From positions 1 through 12,592 of the forward strand of contig DAOWES010000125.1 of NCBI GenBank assembly GCA_030638385.1: a stretch of 12,592 nucleotides of DNA, read 5' to 3'. The first letter of the stretch is position 1; every line of letters begins with the position of its first letter. Made by a program: the position numbers and the translations under genes. This stretch comes from Candidatus Cloacimonadota bacterium. GTDB taxonomy: Bacteria > Cloacimonadota > Cloacimonadia > Cloacimonadales > TCS61. The notes under the pieces are model-generated. The model was not told the origin of the DNA. It searched no databases and saw only the letters and a list, made by a program, of their open reading frames with translations. This document shows positions 7,087 through 12,592 of this stretch, one piece after another.

Positions 7087-7436
7087 TGGTGGAGGTGGCG
7101 GGAATCGAACCCGCGTCCAAAGATAAGTCAATAATCAAATCTACATGCTTAGACATTTTTGATCTCACAAAATTGCAGGAAAATGTTCAAACCTACAATG
7201 ATGCCAGCCTATGAGTTTCAGTTAGCCTTATAGACATCGGCTAACTATATCCGATAAGTATGAGCGGAATTCTAGCCATTTATCGGCAAAACAGCTAGGT
7301 CCGCAGCTGCATTAAGCAGCTAGTGCAAAGTTATTGTTTGCTTTTAAATTTAATTATCACCGCGATTAACGAGTAGGTAATCTTCTCGACATGCATTAAC
7401 TATCCCCTTTACCCCTGTCGAAGCCAGGACACCCCC
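7087..7436 (-). ncRNA. ssrA: tmRNA (transfer-messenger RNA)
   Basis: Read on the minus strand, the RNA begins GGGGGTGTCCTGGCTTCGAC at 7436 and ends with a T-arm TTCGATTCCCGCC, then CACCTCCACCA at 7087. The seven 5' bases pair with the 3' end to form the tRNA-Ala-like acceptor, including the G3-U wobble that alanyl-tRNA synthetase reads. The CCA is encoded. The length of 350 nt is normal for a one-piece tmRNA, with no sign of a permuted two-piece form. The molecule, with SmpB, rescues ribosomes stalled on broken messages and tags the peptide for proteolysis. The internal tag frame is at 7312-7341. Several complementary pairs in the middle are consistent with the pseudoknots, although I did not fold them. 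SmpB is not encoded in this window. Confidence 0.97.
7312..7341 (-). other. tmRNA proteolysis-tag reading frame, tag (A)ANNNFALAA
   Basis: From the resume codon GCA at 7341-7339 the frame reads ANNNFALAA and stops at TAA (7314-7312). With the charged alanine the tag is ten residues. It ends in the usual ALAA signal recognised by ClpXP-type proteases. The A-rich stretch just before the resume codon is typical. The stop overlaps a following GC-rich stem, as in other tmRNAs. Confidence 0.93.
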
Positions 7437-7443
7437 ATATATG

Positions 7444-7449
7444 TGTATA
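7444..7449 (-). promoter_or_regulatory. Putative -10 box of the tmRNA promoter
   Basis: On the minus strand TATACA lies seven bases before the first G of tmRNA, the correct -10 distance. No convincing -35 hexamer sits 16-18 bases further upstream. A TTGACA is present but about 36 bases away, too far to pair with this -10. Position supports it; strength is unknown. Confidence 0.55.
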
Positions 7450-7685
7450 ATGATCTGTGAGCAACAATCTCTTTACGAGTTTTGCTGTCAACTTAAAAAA
7501 CCGCAAGTAGTTACAACTTTTTCAAAAGTTCAATAAAATCAAATTCCATTTAAAATAATTTCACTTATTTTCGGTCATTTAATTATATATGATATTTTCA
7601 AGGCGAAACAAAAAAAGATAACTATTTCTCTTCTGCCAAATATTTATCTTTTTTTTTAAAAATCTGCTTCTTACTAAATTTTATC

Positions 7686-9488
7686 TCATTTATTTTTCTT
7701 ACTTTTATTTCTTCTTCTTTTAAAATCGTCACTTTTTATTTCCGGATTTTCCAGCTTGATTTTTCCAAAAAAGAAATCCAGCAAATCCATTCTACCGGCC
7801 ATTTTCAGAGCCTCAATAATCAATTTTTTATTTTTAGGATCATACCATTGAACCAGCGCTTTTTGTAGACGAATTTCTCTTCCTCGTGGCACGTGAACTT
7901 TGTTTCCGGACAATGTTTTACCGGTTACATAAGCCAAAGTACTTTCTGTCATGGCTGTTGGCGTGAATTCCTGAATTTGTCTTAACCTAATATTGTTTCG
8001 CTTCAAATAAATAGCCAATTCTATTGCTGCGCGTAAATCACTTCCCGGGTGTCCGACAATCATATATGGCACAATAGATTGATTTTTTCCGGCCAATTCA
8101 CTATACATACCAAATTTTTTCCCAAATTCTTGATATTTATCAAAAGATGGTTTATTCATAGCTTTTAAAGTTGTAATATTTATATGCTCAGGTGCCAATT
8201 TCAAAAGGCCACTGATGTAATTTTGAGCAATTTGTTTAATATATTTATCTTCATTCAAAGCCAAATCAAATCTAATGCCTGACGCAATGAAAAGATGATC
8301 AACATTTTTAATATTACTGCAATATTTTAATAATTTCAAATTTGGCTGATGAGAAGTTTCTAAGTTAGGGCAAATATCGGGAAACAAACAAGATCTACGC
8401 TTACAAACCTGGCTAATTCCTTCTTTGCAATACATACCATACATATTGGCAGAAGGTCCACCAACATCTGAGATTGTACCATGAAATCCGGGAGTTTTGG
8501 TAATTTCAGCAATTTCATTGGCAACAGATTTTTGGCTACGAGAAGAAATTGTTTTTCCTTGATGATAACCAATGGCGCAGAAAGCACAACCGCCAAAACA
8601 ACCTCTATGAGAAGTTACAGAGTTTTTTATCTGCTCAAATGCGGCCAGTTTCTTTCCTTCATACATGGGGTGAGGTTTACGCTCAAATGGAAGAGCATAA
8701 ACTGAATCCATCTCTTCCTGAGTCAAAGGTTCGCTCGGAGGATTATGTTTTAGGTATCTATTTAAATATTTTTGATAAACAGCTTTTTCTCGGTAATTGT
8801 CCTCAAAAATTTTTGCAGTTTGATAAAACTCTTCCTTACTGAAGTTTTTATGATATTCAGGCATAAAAACATCATTTGTCGGCTTGTTAGTAATTACAAC
8901 AGTACCTTTGATATCTGATAATTCTGAAATATCTTTTTCGGAAGCTAATTGATGAGCAATCTCCATAACGGGATGTTCGCCCATTCCATAAACCAAGATA
9001 TCAGCTTTACTATCAAAAAGAATGGAATTTCTAATTTTATCGGAATAATAATCATAATGAACAAGACGTCGCGTACTGGCGCCAACACCGCCTAAAATAA
9101 CCGGAACGTCATTGAATAATTGTTTGATTTTCTGAGTGTAAACTATTGAAGGTAAATTTGGTCGTAAACCGATCTTGCCATCGGGACTAAAAGCATCTTC
9201 AGAACGCAATTTACGCTGTGCAGTGTAATGGTTTACAATTGAATCCAGATTACCAGCTGTAACACCAAAAAAAAGTTTTGGCTTACCCAACTTGGCAAAA
9301 TCATCATTTTTTTTCCAATCCGGCTGCGCAATGATGCCCACGCGATAACCGACTGATTCCAAATGTCTGCCAATTATGGCAACGCCAAAGCTGGCATGAT
9401 CAATATATGCATCACCCGAAATGAGGATTATATCAAGCTGATCCCAGCCTCGTTCTTGCATCTCTTTTTTGGTTGTAGGAAGAAACAT
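7686..9488 (-). CDS. ygiQ: YgiQ-family radical SAM protein
   Basis: This protein is 600 residues from the ATG at 9488. It opens with FLPTTKKEMQERGWDQLDII and SGDAYIDHASFG, the standard YgiQ N-terminus. The radical SAM 4Fe-4S motif is CFGGCAFC (C297, C301, C304), preceded by SVTSHRG. A second conserved cysteine group, KEGISQVCKRRSCLFPDIC, lies about 70 residues later, followed by KLAPEHI and a C-terminal helical region. YgiQ proteins are widespread and use SAM to start radical chemistry; the substrate is not established to my knowledge. Some homologues reach about 740 residues, so this one has a shorter tail, ending in a basic RRRNKSKKNK stretch. The frame continues upstream to a TTG at 9521, but that lies inside the preceding terminator and outside the conserved domain, so it was rejected. 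The tmRNA gene lies downstream. Confidence 0.95.
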   Translation of the reverse strand: MFLPTTKKEMQERGWDQLDIILISGDAYIDHASFGVAIIGRHLESVGYRVGIIAQPDWKKNDDFAKLGKPKLFFGVTAGNLDSIVNHYTAQRKLRSEDAFSPDGKIGLRPNLPSIVYTQKIKQLFNDVPVILGGVGASTRRLVHYDYYSDKIRNSILFDSKADILVYGMGEHPVMEIAHQLASEKDISELSDIKGTVVITNKPTNDVFMPEYHKNFSKEEFYQTAKIFEDNYREKAVYQKYLNRYLKHNPPSEPLTQEEMDSVYALPFERKPHPMYEGKKLAAFEQIKNSVTSHRGCFGGCAFCAIGYHQGKTISSRSQKSVANEIAEITKTPGFHGTISDVGGPSANMYGMYCKEGISQVCKRRSCLFPDICPNLETSHQPNLKLLKYCSNIKNVDHLFIASGIRFDLALNEDKYIKQIAQNYISGLLKLAPEHINITTLKAMNKPSFDKYQEFGKKFGMYSELAGKNQSIVPYMIVGHPGSDLRAAIELAIYLKRNNIRLRQIQEFTPTAMTESTLAYVTGKTLSGNKVHVPRGREIRLQKALVQWYDPKNKKLIIEALKMAGRMDLLDFFFGKIKLENPEIKSDDFKRRRNKSKKNK

Positions 9489-9501
9489 TTTTATTATTCC
9501 C

Positions 9502-9536
9502 AAAAAAAAAGAGCGACCCAATAAAGAGTCGCTCTT
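9502..9536 (-). terminator. Rho-independent terminator of the cold-shock gene
   Basis: On the minus strand AAGAGCGAC (9536-9528) pairs with GTCGCTCTT, separated by a 10-base loop, and the stem runs directly into nine T residues (9510-9502). It lies 15 bases after the cold-shock stop codon. This is a textbook intrinsic terminator. The T-tract ends only 13 bases before the ygiQ ATG. Confidence 0.93.
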
Positions 9537-9551
9537 CTCTATATTATTTTG

Positions 9552-9761
9552 TTATACTTGTCTAACCACATTAATAGCTTGAGTACCTTTATCAGTTTCA
9601 AGCATATCAAATTCAACATTTTCATCTTGAACTAAAAATTTTCTATCATTATCAGATACAGTTACAATTGATTTCCAGTGAACAAAAAATTCTGTTCCAT
9701 CTTCAATCATAATAAATCCAAATCCTTTCACATCATCGAACCATTTAACTTTGCCTTTCAT
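9552..9761 (-). CDS. CspA-family cold-shock protein
   Basis: This 69-residue protein has the usual single cold-shock domain length. It begins MKGKVKWFDDVKGFGFI, giving RNP1 (KGFGFI, residues 12-17), then RNP2 as FFVHW (25-29), the aromatic surfaces that bind single-stranded RNA and DNA. The C-terminal QDENVEFDMLETDKGTQAINV is typical. These proteins act as RNA chaperones or transcription antiterminators; whether this one is cold-induced cannot be said. The ATG at 9761 is supported by AGGAGT at 9772-9767. The methyltransferase gene ends 44 bases upstream on the same strand, and a strong terminator follows. RNP2 has W where F is commonest; it is aromatic and probably functional. Confidence 0.96.
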   Translation of the reverse strand: MKGKVKWFDDVKGFGFIMIEDGTEFFVHWKSIVTVSDNDRKFLVQDENVEFDMLETDKGTQAINVVRQV

Positions 9762-9805
9762 ATCACACTCCTAAATATCCTTAATTTAAAAAACAATACA
9801 TTTTT

Positions 9806-10906
9806 TTACTGTTTATTACGCAAGGGTTTTCTCAAAAAATTTGCAAATATAATTTTATGACCATCTCCAATTCGAATAATAAACATAATTGTTTCATTAT
9901 TTCCTTTCAAATTTAGCTTCTTTCGAAATTGTTCAACAGACTGAGAAAAACCTCTGGTTTTTATTACCAATCTTCCAATTTCAGCTTGGCGAAGATACTT
10001 TTTTAATTTTTTTAAATTATAATCAAAATGATCTACGACTTCATATGTTTTGGTAAATTCACTCTGAATTTCATGATCAGAACTTAATAACGCCAAGTAA
10101 CTATCTAATAAATCACAACCAAGATTGTAACCCAAATCTTGCACCAAACCGGCTCGAATTACCGCCGGATCGGGTTCTAAAATATATTTTTGAATTCCGC
10201 TAACTGTTAACTCTTGATTATTTTCGTCTAAACAAATCCCTTGTGGCAACAACACAGCACGTTTACCTAAATTTGCAAAATCTCCCAAACAAAGCAGAAT
10301 CTCTTTTAACTCACCATTTTCAGAAACAAATTCAAATGAGTGCTTATATGAAAGATTCAAACTATCATAATCCATTGCGGGGGATAACTTCATCATAATA
10401 TTTGGGGTGATTTTTTCCAATTTCAAAACATCAGACAATCTTGGAGATAAATCTTCCGGATCAATCAAACGCCTATTCCCCTCTCGCCTATCCGGATCGA
10501 TAAAAATTGCCTCAACTTCAATGGGAAATTCTTCTGCTTTCATTTGCAAAAAAGTAATATTTAAGTTATTGCGATTATTATATTTTGCAGCCAGCAAGGT
10601 ATCTTCATCCAAATCGACCGCAAAAGTTTTTTGCTTATTTTCTGAAATATAGTGCAGATCAATTCCATTTCCACAACAAAGATCGGCATAAGTTTGAAAA
10701 CGGGAAAAACGTTTGGCATGATATTTTGCCACTAATGTAGAACTAGCTTGTTGAGCACCTTTTGGGGTTAAAACAAATTCTGTGGAATTTTCCAGTTTCG
10801 ACTTTTTCTGAATGTTAATCAACGACAGCAGGTCTTTTATCGGCTTGTCCGGATTTTTTTGTTCTAAAGCAATGATTTTGTTGATACTAAATTCTTCTTT
10901 ATGCAA
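9806..10906 (-). CDS. Class I SAM-dependent methyltransferase with THUMP-like domain
   Basis: The product is about 366 residues. Motif I is DLCCGNG (about 75-81), motif II AVDLD (96-100), and the catalytic-loop region is IDPDRR (136-141), followed by MMKLSPAMDY. The C-terminal part (about 310-360: RLVIKTRGFSQSVEQFRKKL, then IRIGDGHKIIFANF) fits the THUMP-like domain that Pfam places after this type of methyltransferase. Members are presumed to methylate RNA, but the target is not known. FVLTPKGAQQASSTLVAKYHAKRF is a conserved pre-domain segment. The start is uncertain. The first conventional codon is TTG at 10906, with no good ribosome binding site, yet homology-like sequence (KIIKFLETEDGKEFF) continues upstream in frame to a stop at 10975, possibly starting at ATT 10966. 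The cold-shock gene follows after 44 bases. Confidence 0.88.
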   Translation of the reverse strand: MHKEEFSINKIIALEQKNPDKPIKDLLSLINIQKKSKLENSTEFVLTPKGAQQASSTLVAKYHAKRFSRFQTYADLCCGNGIDLHYISENKQKTFAVDLDEDTLLAAKYNNRNNLNITFLQMKAEEFPIEVEAIFIDPDRREGNRRLIDPEDLSPRLSDVLKLEKITPNIMMKLSPAMDYDSLNLSYKHSFEFVSENGELKEILLCLGDFANLGKRAVLLPQGICLDENNQELTVSGIQKYILEPDPAVIRAGLVQDLGYNLGCDLLDSYLALLSSDHEIQSEFTKTYEVVDHFDYNLKKLKKYLRQAEIGRLVIKTRGFSQSVEQFRKKLNLKGNNETIMFIIRIGDGHKIIFANFLRKPLRNKQ

Positions 10907-11101
10907 TTGCAGAAAAAATTCTTTTCCATCTTCTGTTTCTAAAAATTTTATTATTTTCTTTTCAATATTCGCTTATTTTTTTTTCAAAACGAAAATGGAA
11001 TTGATATTTGTCAAGCTACTCAACATACACGGTATTAAGCGAATCGTTGAATGAAGTCCCCCTCATCCTACTGTCCTCCTCCCTGTAGATATCGTTCTTG
11101 T

Positions 11102-11208
11102 CGAAATCGTTTTTCTACGAGTCGGCTTTGCTTCAGCAAAACGATCTCGATCAAAGCCGATTCGTAGCTGATTCCCGAGATCGTTTGCTATCGCAAGCCG
11201 ACTCGCAG
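11102..11208. repeat. Cluster of interlocking inverted repeats in the gap before the HAD gene
   Basis: Two motifs and their complements alternate in a non-coding gap of about 375 bases. Motif A is CTACGAGTCGGCTTTG (11115-11130); its complement is at 11152-11167 (one mismatch) and again, diverged, at 11193-11208. Motif B is GCAAAACGATCTCG (11136-11149); its complement is at 11176-11188 (one base shorter) and, with two changes, at 11102-11115. The order is B', A, B, A', B', A', so the possible stems overlap and cannot all form at once. It is unrelated to the hairpin repeats at 2587-6350. Nothing else is recognisable in 10967-11341 apart from the HAD ribosome binding site. Confidence 0.8.
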
Positions 11209-11341
11209 AAGGAACATAAGAGTAGCAGGAAGAATAGCAGAAATTTAACATTCCAATTTACACTCATCTTGCCCGTAGCTACAAATTCATTGACGGGATA
11301 TATCTTGTTTTTGAGTTTTTGAAAAGATTCGAGGAGGAACG

Positions 11342-12040
11342 ATGATTCAAGCTGTAATTTTTGATATGGATGGAGTGCTCATCAATAGTGAACCGGCCTA
11401 TTTTGAAGTTGAGAAAAAATTATTCAAAAGACTGGGATTAAAAATATCCCATCAACAACACCAAACTTTTGTAGGAATGACGATGCCTACAATTTGGGAA
11501 ATTATTAAAGAGAAAAATGAGCTTAATTATTCAATTGATGAACTTGTAGAGATGCACAAAGAAGGTATTTTTAATTATTTTATTAAAGCAGAAAAATTAG
11601 TTACAATCCCCGGTATAATGTTATTATTAAATAAATTAGAGAAGTCAAACAAGATCATCACTGTAGCTTCTTCCACCAATCGTGAATTAGTAAAAATAAT
11701 TTTAGAAAAGATGAATATCTTAGATAGATTCAAATTCTATACAGGTGGCAATGAAGTTAATAAAGGAAAACCGGCACCGGACGTTTTTTTATTGGCCTCG
11801 CAGAAAATTGGCATTGCTCCCGAGAATTGTGTTGTTATCGAAGATAGTGAAAATGGAGTGATCGCAGCCAAGAAGGCCGGCACAAAAGTAATTGGCTTCA
11901 TTAACCCCGATTCCGGGCAACAAGATTTATCCAGAGCTGACATTACGATAAAAGAATTTAGTGAAATTAACATCGAGATGTTAGATAAAATAATAAGATT
12001 AGATTCAGAAGATTTCTGCAAAACAGAAACTTATCGATAA
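11342..12040 (+). CDS. HAD-superfamily hydrolase, beta-phosphoglucomutase/phosphatase-like (subfamily IA)
   Basis: This 232-residue cytoplasmic enzyme has all four HAD motifs. Motif I is FDMDGVLINSE (nucleophile D8, acid/base D10). Motif II is VASST (S110 or S111). The lysine is K143 in KGKPAPD, and motif IV is VVIEDSENG (E167, D168, Mg binding). The helical cap lies between motif I and about residue 85. The DMDGV(L)I..E and KGKPAPD forms are usual for the beta-phosphoglucomutase/sugar-phosphatase clade, so the substrate is probably a small phosphosugar, but it cannot be named from sequence. The ATG at 11342 follows GGAGG at the right distance. The AIM24-like gene begins 18 bases after the stop with its own AGGAG, suggesting a two-gene or longer transcript. 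Confidence 0.94.
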   Translation: MIQAVIFDMDGVLINSEPAYFEVEKKLFKRLGLKISHQQHQTFVGMTMPTIWEIIKEKNELNYSIDELVEMHKEGIFNYFIKAEKLVTIPGIMLLLNKLEKSNKIITVASSTNRELVKIILEKMNILDRFKFYTGGNEVNKGKPAPDVFLLASQKIGIAPENCVVIEDSENGVIAAKKAGTKVIGFINPDSGQQDLSRADITIKEFSEINIEMLDKIIRLDSEDFCKTETYR

Positions 12041-12058
12041 AAATTTATAGGAGATATT

Positions 12059-12592
12059 ATGGCAGACGTAATTGATTACAAATTATTTGGTGACGATATG
12101 CAAATCGTTGAAATCGAGTTGGATCCGGGAGAAGCAGTACGTGCAGAAGCCGGGGCAATGCTTTATATGGAAGATGGAATAGTGATGAACACAGGAATGG
12201 GTGGTGGTTTAATGAAAGGCTTCAAGCGCTTAATCACAGGTGAAAGTTTCTTCATCACAGATTTCATTCATCAAGGAAGCGGAAAATCACACGTTGCTTT
12301 TAGCGCACCATATCCGGGCAAAGTAATACCGCTGGATTTATCAAAATACAACAATAATTTCATCTGCCAAAAAGACGCTTTTTTGTGTGCAGCCAAAGGT
12401 ACTGAAATTGAGATTGAGTTCACCAAAAAAATTGGAGCAGGTTTGTTCGGCGGTGAAGGTTTCATTCTTCAACACTTAAGAGGTGACGGAATGGCCTTTA
12501 TTCATGTCGGTGGAACTGTAATAAAAAAAGAACTTAAAGCAGGCGAAAAACTTCGCATCGACACGGGTTGTATTGCCGGTTTTTCTACATCT
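12059..12592 (+). CDS. TIGR00266/AIM24 family protein, 3' end cut by window edge
   Basis: From the ATG at 12059, with AGGAG at 12049-12053, the frame is open for 178 codons to the window end. The product matches the TIGR00266 (DUF124, AIM24-like) family. It starts DYKLFGDDMQIVEIELDPGE, then AVRAEAGAMLYMEDG and a glycine-rich GMGGGLMKGFKRLITGESFF block. Next come a hydrophilic strand pattern with PGKVIPLDL, and GLFGGEGFILQHLRGDG. These proteins form a pseudo-symmetrical beta fold; AIM24 in yeast is mitochondrial, and bacterial members have no settled function. The family is usually about 220-260 residues, so roughly a quarter is missing. No signal peptide or membrane helix is visible. It lies 18 bases after the HAD gene and is probably co-transcribed with it. 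Confidence 0.93.
   Translation, partial: MADVIDYKLFGDDMQIVEIELDPGEAVRAEAGAMLYMEDGIVMNTGMGGGLMKGFKRLITGESFFITDFIHQGSGKSHVAFSAPYPGKVIPLDLSKYNNNFICQKDAFLCAAKGTEIEIEFTKKIGAGLFGGEGFILQHLRGDGMAFIHVGGTVIKKELKAGEKLRIDTGCIAGFSTS

Noticed and set aside
7087..7120. A separate tRNA gene suggested by the T-arm and CCA end
   Set aside because: There is no anticodon arm nearby; the T-arm and acceptor belong to the tmRNA, whose 5' half is found about 350 bases away.
9489..9521. TTG at 9521 as the start of ygiQ
   Set aside because: The extra residues are encoded by the upstream gene's terminator stem and T-tract; the conserved protein begins at the ATG at 9488.
11063..11322. Short open frames on both strands in the gap before the HAD gene
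   Set aside because: They are composed of the interlocking inverted repeats, giving repetitive serine/arginine-rich translations on both strands, without start signals or family resemblance.

Overview
The window is AT-rich bacterial chromosome from what looks like a member of the FCB group. Candidatus Cloacimonadota or a close relative is my best guess. This rests on a secreted papain-like peptidase ending in an FlgD/Por-type C-terminal domain, on genes starting with good AGGAG-type ribosome binding sites, and on a tmRNA with a consensus-like -10 box rather than the Bacteroidetes-type promoter. The phylum is an inference; no rRNA or marker protein is present to settle it.

Layout. (1) Positions 1-2470, minus strand: the end of a surface-polysaccharide operon. 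A Wzz-like chain-length regulator is followed two bases later by a Wzx-like flippase that runs off the left edge. (2) Positions 2471-6451: a repeat-rich zone. Three copies of one GC-richer, 34-nt-hairpin repeat family (2587-2801, 5386-5523, 6187-6350) bracket a large secreted C1-family peptidase (plus strand) and a REP-associated tyrosine transposase (RAYT, minus strand). The RAYT stop codon and last 13 codons lie inside one repeat copy. This REP-RAYT pair is the most notable system in the window. (3) Positions 6452-6901: a YhcH/YjgK/YiaL-family gene. (4) Positions 7087-7436, minus strand: the tmRNA gene ssrA, with a -10 box at its 5' end and tag (A)ANNNFALAA. The stretch 7437-7685 between it and ygiQ holds that promoter and otherwise nothing I can name. 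(5) Positions 7686-10906 or slightly further, minus strand: a THUMP-like methyltransferase, a cold-shock protein with a textbook intrinsic terminator, and a YgiQ-type radical SAM protein. (6) Positions 10967-11341: a non-coding gap holding a cluster of interlocking inverted repeats. (7) Positions 11342-12592, plus strand: a HAD phosphatase/phosphomutase and, 18 bases later, a TIGR00266/AIM24-type protein that runs off the right edge.

How the genes relate: wzz and wzx act together in exporting and sizing a surface glycan. The RAYT and the three repeats are very probably one system, transposase plus its substrate hairpins. The tmRNA, cold-shock protein, methyltransferase and radical SAM protein are housekeeping or RNA-related genes without an evident joint pathway. 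The HAD gene and the AIM24-like gene look like an operon, but no shared pathway is apparent.
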